Below the pieces are notes generated by a model. That model was not told the origin of the DNA, made no database searches, and saw only the letters and a program-made list of their open reading frames with translations. A stretch of 64,000 nt of DNA from Symbiodinium sp. CCMP2592 (taxonomy: Eukaryota > Sar > Dinophyceae > Suessiales > Symbiodiniaceae): positions 1 through 64,000 of the forward strand of contig CAJNDT010000488.1 in assembly GCA_905221615.1 (NCBI GenBank), written 5' to 3'. The first letter of the stretch is position 1. Each line of letters opens with the position of its first letter. Both the position numbers and the translations under genes were made by a program. Positions 30,624 through 40,199 of this stretch are shown here, one piece after another.

Positions 30624-31875
30624 TGCAACCCTTCCCACGGATTGGCCACCTCGAGCGCCCAAACGCTAGGTAAAGTTACACATTTTAGGCGCCCGGGTGA
30701 ACCCTTCACAGGGATTGGCATGGGCGAGCGCCCAAACGCAAGGTAAAGTTACACACTTTTTAACTTAATAGGCACCCGGCGCAACCCTTCACAGGGATTG
30801 GCCACCTCGAGCGCCCAAACGCTAGGTAAAGTTACACATTTTAGGCGCCCGGGTGAACCCTTCACAGGGATTGGCCACCTCGAGCGCCCAAACGCTAGGT
30901 AAAGTTACACATTTTAGGCGCCCGGGTGAACCCTTCACAGGGATTGGCATGGGCGAGCGCCCAAACGCTAGGTAAAGTTACACATTTTTTAACTTAATGC
31001 GGTGCCCGTGCAACCCTTCACAGGGATTGGCATGGGCGAGCGCCCAAACGCTAGGTAAAGTTACACATTTTTTAACTTAATGCGGTGCCCGTGCAACCCT
31101 TCACAGGGATTGGCATGGGCGAGCGCCCAAACGCTAGGTAAAGTTACACATTTTTTAACTTAATGCGGTGCCCGTGCAACCCTTCACAGGGATTGGCTTG
31201 GTCGAGCGCCCAAACGCTAGGTAAAGTTACACATTTTTCGGGCGCCGCGCAACCCTTCACAGGGATTCGCCTCCTCGGGCGTTCAAACGCGAGGTAAAGT
31301 TACACATTTTTCGGGCGCCGCGCAACCCTTCACAGGGATTCGCCTCCTCGGGCGTTCAAACGCGAGGTAAAGTTACACATTTTTTTAACTTAATAGGCGC
31401 GCCGCACAACCCTTCACAGGGATTGGCATGGTCGAGCGCCCAAACGCGAGGTAAAGTTACTACTTTTGATGCGCTTCGAGGCGCAATTTGCAACCCTTCA
31501 CAGGGATTGGCGTGGTCGAGTGCACGAACTTGCAACCCTTCACAGGGATTGGCATGATCGAGTGCGCGAACGCGAAGCAAAGTTGCTACTTTGAAGCGCT
31601 TTTAGGTGCATTGAGGTGCAATTTGCAACCCTTCACAGGGATTAGCATTTTGCAACCCTTCACAGGGATTGGCATGGTCGAATGCACGAACGCTAGGTAA
31701 AGTTGCTACTTTTGATGTGCATTGAATTGAATTTTGCAACCCTTCACAGGGATTGGCGTGCACGGTCGAACGCACGAACGCGAGGTAAAGTTATTACTTT
31801 TGATATGCATTGAAGTGAAATTCGCAACCCTTCACAGAGATTGGCGTTGTCGAGTGTTCGAACGCGAGGTAAAGT
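30624..31875 (+). repeat. Tandem array, about 17 units of 30-94 bp (mostly 72-84)
   Basis: Each unit holds GCAACCCTTCACAGGGATTGG, here as AACCCTTCACAGGGATTGGC, then CGAGCGCCCAAACGC and GAGGTAAAGTTACAC or TAGGTAAAGTTACAC, followed by a variable filler (TTTTTTAACTTAATGCGGTG, or GGCGCCCGGGTG). The first half is nearly homogeneous; from about 31450 the units diverge and lengthen. There are no unique spacers, so it is not CRISPR. I found no match to 5S rRNA, tRNA or spliced-leader sequence by eye. Function unknown. Confidence 0.92.
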
Positions 31876-31884
31876 CAACACTTT

Positions 31885-32182
31885 TGTAGTAATAGTAGTA
31901 CTAGGAGAAAAAGTAGTAATAGTAGTAATAGTAGTAATAGTAGTAATAGGAGTTAGGAGCAATAGTAGTGATAATAGTAATAGTAGTAATAGTAGTAATA
32001 GTAGTAATACTAGTAATAATAGTAATAATAGTAATAATAGTAATAATAGTATTAATAGTAATAGTAGTAGTAGTAGTAGTAGTAATAATAATAGTAATAG
32101 TAGTAATAGTAGTAATACTAGTAATAATAGTAATAGTAGTAATAGTAGATGGTAATAATAATAATAGTAGTAGTAGTAGGAG
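31885..32182 (+). repeat. AGT/AAT trinucleotide microsatellite
   Basis: Mixed (AGTAAT)n and (AGT)n continuing directly from the tandem array. The frames through it (poly-Ser/Asn, poly-Leu) are artefacts. Confidence 0.95.
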
Positions 32183-32194
32183 TACATAGTACCA

Positions 32195-33250
32195 TGGCGT
32201 TGCCGCCACGGCAGCTGAATGGTCTGCGAGAGGGTTTGGCGAGCACGGTGAAACTTGGCTCCGTGCGTTTCGTGCTTTCACGTGAAGTTTTTGCTGTCAG
32301 GTCGATGCTGTTGCTGCGTCGGAGCAAAAGCTGCAGGAGCTGCGAGAAGGCTGTGCCGAGCACGGCGAAGCCTGGCTCCGCGCCGAGCTCGGGAAGCGGA
32401 CTCGCGATCAGTTGCGTGGGCTCGCTGTCATTGCGGATGCGCAGCAGAATATCGCGGCGCATTGCCGAGCAGGACGCTTGAAGGGGAATCGCTGTCGTTG
32501 ATCACTGCCTGCGTGAGTCAGTTTGCATTGCAATGAGGCGTCGCCGGTGCCTGCTCAATGACTTATTCAGGCACGGAATCTCTACGTCGATTATAGAGGC
32601 TTTCTCATTGCACATGTATGGCCCGCATGCTTTGCTCGAAAGGAGAAATATCTTGCAGTATCTTACCATACTGAGGACTGTTCTTTACCTGCCTCGCTCT
32701 GCTCGGAAGGGAAAATACGTTGCAGCATCTCACCATACTTAAGACGGTTCTTTGCCTGACTAGACACTGTCTTGCGAAAAGGCCGGGGTGGACACATGGT
32801 GTTGCTGCCATAGCAGCTGAAAGGCCTGCGAAAGGGCTCGTCCTGGCGCACTCTATCCAAGCTGGAATTGGTATAAGCTCTATCACAGTGCATTGTCGAG
32901 GAGGAGGCTTCATGGGGAATCGATGTCGTTGATCATTGTCTGTGTCAATTTGTCTTGCAGTGAGGCGTCAGTGTCGGGGCCAGGTTAGATGTTTCGTGCT
33001 TTCACGTGAAGTCTTTGCTGTCAGGTCGATGCTGTTGCTGCGTCGGAGCAAAAGCTGCAGGAGCTGCGAGAGGGCTGCGCCGAGCACGGCGAAGCCTGGC
33101 TCCGCGACGAGCTCGGGAAGCGGACTCGCGATCAGTTGTGTGGGCTCGCTGTCGCTGGCGGATGCGCTGCAGAAGTCAACCGGGCGCAAATTTTCCCAAG
33201 CGGAGTTGTTGGAAGCTCTAAGTCTATCGCGGCGCATTGCCGAGCAGGAT
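32195..33250 (+). CDS. Duplicated coding-like segment (EQKLQELRE...EHGEAWLR)
   Basis: A plus frame at about 33024-33190 reads VDAVAASEQKLQELREGCAE then HGEAWLRDELGKRTRDQLCG; a second copy at about 32304-32430 reads EQKLQELREGCAEHGEAWLR, AELGKRTRDQLRGLA. A shorter relative at 32196-32265 reads VAATAAEWSARGFGEHGETW LRA. The two long copies lie 724 bp apart. Each is preceded by TTTGCTGTCAG|G, a good acceptor. High G/C at third positions and a helical character suggest real duplicated exons, possibly of a coiled-coil protein. Family not recognised; no complete gene model. Confidence 0.4.
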
Positions 33251-33836
33251 GCTTCATGGGGAATCGCCGCCGTCGGTCACTGCTTGCGTGAGTCAGTTTG
33301 TATTGCAATGAGGCGTCGCCGGTGCCTGCTCGATGACTTATTCAGGCTCGGAATCTCTACGTCGATTGCAGAGGCTTTCTCATTGCACATGTATGACCCG
33401 CATGCTTTGCTCGAAGGGATGAACATGTTGCATCATCTTACCATACTGAGGACTGTTCTTTACCTGCCTCGATCGAATCTCTACCGTCTTCCCTGCTGGA
33501 TCAGCTCCGACCAAGGATACCGTAGCACTATAATGCGATCACCTGCTTCATGGGGAATCACCGCCGTTGGTCACTGCTTGCGTGAGTCAGTTTGTATTGC
33601 AATGAGGCGTCGCCGGTGCCTGCTCGATGACTTATTCAGGCTCGGAATCTCTACGTCGATTGCAGAGGCTTTCTCATTGCACATGTATGACCCGCATGCT
33701 TTGCTCGGAGGGATGAACATGTTGCATCACCTTACCATACTGAGGACTGTTCTTTACCTGCCTCGATCGAATCTCTACCGTCTTCCCTGCTGGATCAGCT
33801 CCGACCAAGGATACCGCAGCACTATAATGCGATCAC
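33251..33836 (+). repeat. Two tandem 293-bp units, about 98% identical
   Basis: Copy 1 is 33251-33543, copy 2 is 33544-33836, differing at about five or six positions (for example GAATCGCCGCCGTCGG against GAATCACCGCCGTTGG). A third, diverged part-copy lies at about 32478-32690. One plus frame stays open through both copies and reads SIAEAFSLHMYDPHALLEGM, NMLHHLTILRTVLYLPRS; I cannot say if it is translated. Confidence 0.9.
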
Positions 33837-33879
33837 CGACCACCGGATCTGGCTGCACTGAAACAACTTGACACCATGA

Positions 33880-34140
33880 CTCTAGATACTTATTCACCTG
33901 ACTTATGCACTTGACTCTATGCACTTCGCCGTATGCAGTTGACTTCATATACTTAAGTTTATACATTGCTTCGACAGCTTTGACAACATCGACTGAGGAA
34001 CGCAGAGTGAAACACGTAGAGTCAAGTTCATAGATTCAAAAATATCGATCTCGGCATTGCCATATACTTCATAATAAGATGCACTTCGCGCTATGACTCT
34101 ATAATTCTATGCACTGGATTCTATAACGTAGCGCTAAACT
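33880..34140 (+). repeat. ACTTGACTCTATGCAC-type simple repeat
   Basis: Loose repeats of GACTCTATGCACTT and ACTTATTCACCTGACTTATG, akin to 30225-30560. Confidence 0.65.
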
Positions 34141-34270
34141 CTTCGCTAATGATGCTTTCGGGCCAATTGTCTTCTAGTAATTAGAACCGAGTTTTGGGTC
34201 CCCTTGTAAAATACCCATAATGAGGAACCCTTGCTAAGTAGTAATATTGGTACTTGTTAGGCTTCGATAT

Positions 34271-34372
34271 GGGTAGTTGTCAAAATTATGGTCTCATTTT
34301 GGATCCCCTATAATTCTACGGCACCTAATATTTAGGTTACCCAAAACAGGACCATAATTTTGACAACCACCC
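34271..34372. mobile_element. Foldback family B
   Basis: Ends GGGTAGTTGTCAAAATTATG and CATAATTTTGACAACCACCC, flanked by ATAT on both sides. The core CGGCACCTAATATTTAGGTT matches other B copies. Confidence 0.88.
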
Positions 34373-34680
34373 ATATTAGGTGGTGGGAAATAGACCCTGA
34401 ACGAACTTCGGTCGGCAGCTCAATGCTCGCATGACACTATGGCCAGGTCCTCCTAAACACTGGGTTTCAATGGCCAAAGGGCCTGTTTAGGGTGTAGGGT
34501 TTTCTTAAGGCTCCTTAAAGGGATCTATGGGGTTCCTTTAAAAGGATCCATAAGGTATCTAATCTATAGGGTTTAGGGTTGTAGGGGTTTAGGGTTGTCG
34601 GGTTGTAGGGTTGAGGGGTTTAGGGGCTCCTCCAGGTTTCCTAACATGGGCGCAACCGAGCAAAAACCCAGCGCCCTGGC

Positions 34681-34881
34681 CTGGATCTGCTGTACATTCT
34701 TCAGCTCGTCTTGCACAACGCTGCTGTCCCCTCCATGTCGCTGCTGCCCCCAGGTCACCACAGATCCGTCATATAGGAGAGCAGCAAAGGCAGTCTGTGT
34801 CGCCTGAACCTGGACAACGAAGCGAAGCTTCTTTTGCACTGAAGAGCTGTCGCCGCCCGCGCGTGGGTCACCCCAGGTCAC
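34681..34881 (-). CDS. RCC1/HERC-like protein, exon 4 of the model
   Basis: After the acceptor TTTCCAAG|GTGACC the minus frame gives VTWGDPRAGGDSSSVQKKL, QVQATQTAFAALLYDGSVV and TWGQQRHGGDSSVVQDEL, KNVQQIQ: two RCC1-like units of about 50 residues. The exon ends at ATCCAG|GCCAGG (GC donor), the same position in the repeat as the junction at 35831. RCC1-like repeats build beta-propellers that serve as protein-interaction or GTPase-regulator modules; in dinoflagellates they are often annotated as HERC-like, but no HECT domain is visible here. Confidence 0.8.
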
Positions 34882-35038
34882 CTTGGAAACATGAGCAGCT
34901 ACATGTACATTGTTCATGTGTGAATCAAGACTGTGATGTTTCGTGGGTTCTGCTGGGCTCTGCTGGTTAATGTTGACGACTGTCGCGTAATCGACGTTCA
35001 GGTTTTTATGTAGTGGGCCAATCCCTTCGGCGTGTCAC
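34882..35038 (-). other. Intron, GT-AG, 157 bp, in RCC1-like gene
   Basis: Donor TTCGGTG|GTGACACG, acceptor TTTCCAAG|GTGACC. Splicing restores DGSVVTWGD in frame. GGTGAC occurs at both junctions as a direct repeat. Confidence 0.75.
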
Positions 35039-35575
35039 CACCGAACCATCCATGAGGAGGGCGGCAAAAGAAGAACTTGTAGCCTGGATTTGATGCACGT
35101 TGTTCAGTCGCCCCTCCATGGCAGAGCTGTCGGCGCCGTGGCTGGCGTGACCCCAGGTTGTTACAGACCCGTCCTCGGAAATGGCAGCGAAGGCATGCAA
35201 CGTGGACTGGACATCCTTCACTTTCTTTAGCCGGTGCTGGACCACAGTACTGTCGCCCCCGGCTTCATGGCGACCCCACGTCACGACGGAGCCGTTTCGC
35301 AGGATTGCAGCAAAAGCGCTCTGTGTCGATTGAATGCTGTGCACATCCTTCAGTTGCGCTTCTACGGCAGAACTGTCGCCACCACCATTGATACTGCCCC
35401 AGGTGACAACTGAGCCATCATCCAAAATGGCAGCAAAGGCACACTGAGTAGACTGGATGTGCAGCACGTTCCTCAAGCTTTTCTGGACAGTGCTGCTATC
35501 GCCACCGCGCTCAGCCAAGCCCCAGGTCACCACGGACCCGTCCCTGCGAACGGCAGCGAAGGCAGAACTAGTAGC
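35039..35575 (-). CDS. RCC1/HERC-like protein, exon 3 of the model
   Basis: The longest exon: a minus frame of 179 codons with nearly four RCC1-like units, each ending '.FAA.l.DGSVvTWG': SSAFAAVRRDGSVVTWGLAE, QCAFAAILDDGSVVTWGSIN, QSAFAAILRNGSVVTWGRHE, LHAFAAISEDGSVTTWGHAS and SSFAALLMDGSVVT. Between them stands 'GGDSS.VQ..L..V..IQ'. The acceptor is GCTTCAG|GCTACT (35576) and the donor GTG|GTGACA (35038). The unit is about 50 residues, typical for dinoflagellate RCC1/HERC-type proteins. Confidence 0.88.
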
Positions 35576-35831
35576 CTGAAGCAGGGCGATCCTCTGAAGG
35601 AATTTCAAGGATAGACAGCGGGGGTAGGGTCACGGGTTCAAGGGCCCCCTCTATCCTAGTCCTTTCAGTAGGAATCCTTTGAAGTACTCTAAGCCCATTG
35701 AAGCCCTAAACCTTAAACCTGAAACCCTAAACCCTAAACCCTAAATCCCTAAATCCTAAAAACCCTTAAACCCCTAAACCCTGAACCCTTACGTAACTCC
35801 TAAACCCTACCCCTTCTTCGATCCATCGGGC
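35576..35831 (-). other. Intron, GC-AG, 256 bp, containing telomere-like repeats
   Basis: Donor CACCTTCAG|GCCCGATGG, acceptor CTGCTTCAG|GCTACT. CTTCAGGC occurs at both ends. Splicing joins THLQ to ATSSAFAAV in frame. The intron interior (plus 35700-35795) is a CCCTAAA tract. Confidence 0.8.
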
Positions 35832-35916
35832 CTGAAGGTGTGTCACGTTTTGAAGCTGATCCTGGACGCTGCTGCTGTCGCCGCCGTGGAATGCATAGCC
35901 CCAGGTCAGCACATTC
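35832..35916 (-). CDS. RCC1/HERC-like protein, exon 2 of the model
   Basis: A short exon reading NVLTWGYAFHGGDSSSVQDQ, LQNVTHLQ. Its upstream junction is inside the Gly codon of 'GNGNVLTWG'; its downstream junction is at LQ|A. It is recognised only because it completes the repeat pattern between exons 1 and 3. Confidence 0.8.
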
Positions 35917-35960
35917 CTTAGCTCTGGTTAGTAGGGAATGGAAGAATGGGTTACAAGTAT

Positions 35961-36020
<60 letters not shown>

Positions 36021-36056
36021 CATTCTTCCATTCCCTACTAACCAAAGGTAAGATTC
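35917..36056 (-). mobile_element. Introner-like intron: GA-AG, 140 bp, perfect inverted ends, (ACT)n core
   Basis: On the minus strand the intron runs GG|GAATCTTACC ... GAGCTAAG|GAATGTG. Nine bases in from the GAATC start it has GGTTAGTAGGGAATGGAAGA ATGG, and the exact 24-bp complement lies near the other end; between them is an (AGT) run of about 21 units. GGAAT is repeated at both junctions. Removing it restores GNGNVLTWGYAF exactly in frame; leaving it in gives stops at once (TAG TAG). The GA donor is one of the non-canonical donors known in dinoflagellates. Confidence 0.8.
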
Positions 36057-36246
36057 CCGTTGCCCAGTACAGCTGCAACAGCAACATCAGTGGTCTTTAA
36101 GAACCACACGTTTCTGGGATGCTCTCGAGACTGTTTGCTTTGGCAATCGCCACCAAGTTCTCCATGGCCCCAGCTCACCACACTTGCATCGGAGAGAATG
36201 GCTGCAAAGGCCCCGTGCGTGGCAGCGACAGAGATCGGCCTTATGT
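36057..36246 (-). CDS. RCC1/HERC-like protein, exon 1 of the model
   Basis: The minus frame reads PISVAATHGAFAAILSDASV, VSWGHGELGGDCQSKQSREH and TTDVAVAAVLGNG. It gives one RCC1-like unit with Ser-Trp in place of Thr-Trp, and the start of a second that continues in exon 2. The 5' edge is uncertain: an acceptor ATAAG|GCCG lies at about 36246, while the frame stays open to 36295. I found no ATG with a good context and no upstream exon, so the start of the gene is missing or unrecognised. Confidence 0.7.
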
Positions 36247-36299
36247 GCAAGGTGAGGACATCGCCCGTCCTTGGTTGGAGCCCTAAACCCCACACCGCG

Positions 36300-36920
36300 A
36301 ACTCTCTAGCAGGGACTAGTGCTGCTAGGGGTCATATTATAGCAAGCTGCACAAACCCATAAAGCTTAGAGCACGCACCTCCCTGTCTTCAAGCCCCAAG
36401 CGTCTTGTATCGTTCTCCTGGACTTGCTAAGTTCTCCAGCATTGTCCTTGTATGACTTAGCTGCGAGTGACTACTTCCAGCTGCTCCCTCTCATAGTGCG
36501 CAGTCTGTGGGAAAGCTGCAAGCACGAGACCCTAAAACTCACACAATACGTTGAACATATTTCAAAACCCTTCTCCCCCCAACTCCCACGTGCTGCACGC
36601 TAATATCTACTGCAACCCAAAGGCCTAGCAATACTGCCTAAACCCAAAGCCCGTTCTTGGTAAACCCTATCCCCAGAACACTATATCTCGGAACTCTAAA
36701 ACCCAATCCTTAAATCCTTGCTCTGAAAACCTCCTGCAACCCCCAAACCCTCATCCTTCCTCGAACCCCCTAAACCCTCAAGTACCCTTATGGCCTACCG
36801 CTGGAGACCGCCTCTTCATTTCCAGAAAAGTGTCTGCAGACCCGTTTCGGATACTGCTTGGCGGCCCTGCAGAGACAGGTGCAAAAGGCAGATCAAAATT
36901 CGAAGAACACGGCGAAAGAA
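36300..36920. other. No supported gene
   Basis: Unique and CCCTAAA-poor sequence upstream of the RCC1-like exons. Nothing resembling another RCC1 unit was found. Confidence 0.3.
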
Positions 36921-36926
36921 AGAGGA

Positions 36927-37104
<178 letters not shown>

Positions 37105-37314
37105 AGATCATACAGAAACTGATAGACGACGTAGATACCAGCAGGTACAAGTAAACTGTATATACATGCAAGGGACTTAAACACCATTTGCACAAGTGGG
37201 GCGGCATATCATTTATTAGATGTCTCGGCATACTAGCTGCTGCATAAGGCCCGCCCCAAATTCTGAAACCCTAATTCCCCCCAACTCTCCCACTCTTCAC
37301 ACCCGACCGAAACC

Positions 37315-37457
37315 CTCCGCCATGCTCGAAGCGTTGCGAGCCTCGAGCAAACAGCCTGAGGAGTCGAGCAAGCTGCCCCGAATTCCCAACGCACTCTCTG
37401 CATGCTGCTTCAGCCTCGCAAGCGATGCGTTTTTGCGATCTGGGCTTCAAGGGCAAC
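37315..37457 (-). CDS. Possible exon, hypothetical protein
   Basis: The minus frame reads SPDRKNASLARLKQHAESAL, GIRGSLLDSSGCLLEARNAS and SMAEGFGRV before a TGA. About two thirds of the third positions are G or C by hand count, better than the two competing frames. A possible acceptor is CCTTGAAG at its start. No family recognised. Confidence 0.3.
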
Positions 37458-37740
37458 CGTACTGGTGCTTGTGCCAATGCAAACAAACCGTGTGAAGGCA
37501 GCAAGACCATGCTCTAATCTCTTGCATCCGGCATTCGTTCGTTACCTTTCTCCCAAAACAGCTTGAAGGATGATCGAAATTCGAGTTCCGGTTTTGATTG
37601 CAACTACGTGAGTGTCTCCCCTGAACCTTTAAACCCTTCCAAACCCCAAGACCCCTGGCCACAAGTAGCTAAGAGGCTCATCCAGTGAGGCAGTTGTTGG
37701 CACCTCAACGTTGGCCTTCCTGCGGAGCTGACGAAGCTGC

Positions 37741-37878
37741 GGTTTGGCTACTGTACGGCCCCCATACAGTAACAGTCTATAATAGGGCTACTATTAAGGG
37801 CCTTATATATCTATATAAAGAATATTATCCAACTGTTACTGAGTGGGGGCCGTACCCAAGGTTTGGCTACTGTACGGC
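37741..37878. mobile_element. Foldback family L with 19-bp flanking direct repeats
   Basis: Inverted ends GTACGGCCCCCATACAGTAA and TTACTGAGTGGGGGCCGTAC. The DNA GGTTTGGCTACTGTACGGC stands at 37741-37759 and again, without a mismatch, at 37860-37878. The last seven bases of the direct repeat overlap the inverted end. Confidence 0.85.
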
Positions 37879-38097
37879 TGAATAAGTTAAGCTTTCACAT
37901 TGTAAGCACACAGCTCGACCATTGTGCGCTATAATTAAATACTAACTCTGCAACGGCTAGTCGCACAATTAAACTGGCCAGTTGATTTCGCAGTCATGCA
38001 CTGGGACACTTCAGTACATCAACGTCCTGCCGCTCATGAGGACGACGCCCACAGCGATGGACGCCATGGTTCGGAAGGCGAGGTGGACACAATTGAT

Positions 38098-38205
38098 GGG
38101 AGGCCAAAAGGGGGGTTTAAGATTCTTGGGGTGTAATATGAACCCTACTATGGGAACCCTAATCCCTACTAAACCCCCACAGGCTAAAACTCCTTTTGGC
38201 CTCCT
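38098..38205. mobile_element. Foldback family N, copy 2
   Basis: Ends GGGAGGCCAAAAGGGGGGTTT and AAACTCCTTTTGGCCTCC. The interior matches 4514-4612 closely. Confidence 0.75.
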
Positions 38206-38303
38206 ATAAACAATGACCATGTTTGGGCCATGGATGCTTTCGGATGTCGGGGCCCTGTGCTCTTCACAGCTCGAGTAGCCCAAGACCTAAATGATGCTAG
38301 CCG

Positions 38304-38425
38304 CTACTTAAGGGATCATGGGACTTAGTCATTGGGGTTATAAGGCAACTCCGGTTATAATTCCTTATAACTCCAATTAAGGTACTTATAACCCTACTTA
38401 CTAAGTCCCGTGATCCTTCAAGTAG
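38304..38425. mobile_element. Foldback family A
   Basis: Ends CTACTTAAGGGATCATGGGA CTTAGT and ACTAAGTCCCGTGATCCTTC AAGTAG. Confidence 0.88.
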
Positions 38426-38544
38426 CCCAACCCCAAATCCTAAGTCCCACTCTATAAATTCTGTTGTAGGCCTAGGCATTACAGCAGTGCAAGGGACGTG
38501 TGCCCTGGCCCTCCAGGGTTTCAGTTCGGCGTACGTTTAACTTG

Positions 38545-38890
38545 GCGGTCCTCCATACCTACATCTGTGGAATGGATGATGGCTACTGCAGCAACAACAC
38601 CTACGACAGAGCATGTGAATGATAACAGTCACGAGCCATGCCGACACCGAAAGTGACATGAAGAGAGACCCAACACTAGCGACCGAGTCCAACACAGCAT
38701 CGCTAATCCGAATCATCTGGGCCTTCGAAACGGCAATAACGAAGATTGAAATGGTCGTAGCAAGCAGGTCATGCCTTAACCATGCGCGAGTTGCCCCAGT
38801 GTAGCACCCTGAGCCCCAAGCCTGCATACCGAGCGTTGCGACAACGACAGCTATATGGAACGGAATAACTTGTGATGGTCTTCCCTTGTA
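38545..38890 (-). CDS. Probable exon, membrane protein with three hydrophobic segments
   Basis: The minus frame is open from just after a TGA at about 38896, with a possible acceptor CTACAAG|GG. It gives three hydrophobic stretches: VIPFHIAVVVATLGMQAWGS, LLATTISIFVIAVSKAQMIR and SVGSLFMSLSVSAWLVTVII HML. An ATG is at 38825-38827, but the frame continues upstream with the first segment. A donor is possible at GATGTAG|GTATGG (about 38558). It is likely part of a larger integral membrane protein; I do not recognise the family. Confidence 0.45.
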
Positions 38891-39248
38891 GCTTCAATCG
38901 GTTATTGTATTTTACCGAAAAGCCCTATCCTCATGATTCTGGCCACATCTGGTCTCCATAGCAGTATCTGTCCTTCCCAACTCCATCGTTTAAGGCCCCC
39001 ACTTCGTTCGAGGGCAACAGGAGCCTGGCGGTGCTGGTACGGGAGGACAGCATCCCTTAAAGATCTCTTTGCAGCCGACCTAGAGGGTCATACCCAACCC
39101 TTTTTGAGGTACCGAAAAAAAGGGGTAGGGTATGAGTCCCTAGGAAGGGTGTAGGGTCTAGGGCCCTAAACGCTGCCAACCCCTCCCCCAGATACCTTTG
39201 ATTAGAACCAAGGTGCCGAGTCTTCAGGAAGATACGGCAACTAACAAA

Positions 39249-39400
39249 CCCAAAGGCTCCATGTAGCTTTATAGTAGATACTTAAGCCTTAACGGGGTCC
39301 CTATATATATATATAGGTACTTTAAGGCCTAAGTCTCTACTATATATATAGGTACTTTAAGGCCTAAGTCTCTACTATATGGGTACATGGAGCCTTTGGG
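39249..39400. mobile_element. Foldback family M with internal tandem duplication
   Basis: Ends CCCAAAGGCTCCATGTA and TACATGGAGCCTTTGGG are perfect complements. The right half contains AGGTACTTTAAGGCCTAAGT CTCTACTATA twice in tandem. Confidence 0.88.
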
Positions 39401-39443
39401 AAAGCGTGCTTGGTGAACCCTGAACCTTCAACACTACTGCTGA

Positions 39444-39530
39444 TAGTCAAAATCCTGCATTACCCATACTAGGGAATATACCATAATTCCCATAGCTTAG
39501 GGTCCTTAAGGTACTGCAAGATTTTGACCA
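39444..39530. mobile_element. Foldback family H
   Basis: AGTCAAAATCCTGCATTACC opposite GGTACTGCAAGATTTTGACC; the core matches 16862-16959 in the reverse direction. Confidence 0.75.
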
Positions 39531-39534
39531 CCAG

Positions 39535-40190
39535 CCGTATTTCTGAAACTACGGACGGATCTTTGACACCCGCTGAGGATGGTTGAGGCGCATTGCCAAG
39601 CGAGCTCCAGGGCTAAAGGTGCTAAGAAGGGTCAGACAGCACATCCGGGGTTTAGGCGGTTTGGGGATTTCGGCTACTACCTTATCCCTGAACCCGAACC
39701 CTATAAGCCCTAAACCGCCAAAACTCCAACACCCAAACCCTAAATCCAAGCCCCTTACATTGTAAGGCTTACAGCAAGCCCTCAACCCGAGGGGCTCAAG
39801 CTTCAGGTTCATGGGGCTGTGAGGCTTTGGGTTTAGGGCTTGAGGTCATAGAGCTATGGGGCTACCAATGCTTAAGGATGGATAGTTGTAGGGTTCAGGG
39901 ATTAGTTTGGAGGTTACTGCCCGGAATTTTAGGCCTTTGTGATGAAGTACATCAACGTTGATGGTTGTAAATTAGGATTTGGGTTTTTGGCATTTGGGGT
40001 TTAGGTTTAGGGTCTAATAAAAGTTGTTGTGTGGGTTTCCTTTGCAAGCATCTATGAGAGCATAGTTCCAAAGTAAAACCCTTAACATATGGACCCTGGA
40101 TCGGCTGAAACAGTCTTTCGCTGGGGTCATCCGAAGGTGGGGTAAGTAAAGGTAGGTAGAATTCAGTGTAAGCTATATTCTGAACCATAA
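39535..40190. other. No supported gene; telomere-like words
   Basis: Mixed CCCTAAACC and GGGTTTAGGG words around unique sequence. A GGTTTAGGCGGTTTGGGG...CCTAAACCGCCAAAACTCC loose inverted repeat lies at about 39650-39730. Confidence 0.35.
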
Positions 40191-40199
40191 TATTTAGGA

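Noticed and set aside
30624..31875. CRISPR-like regular repeats
   Set aside because: There are no unique spacers, the whole unit is repeated, and the genome is eukaryotic.
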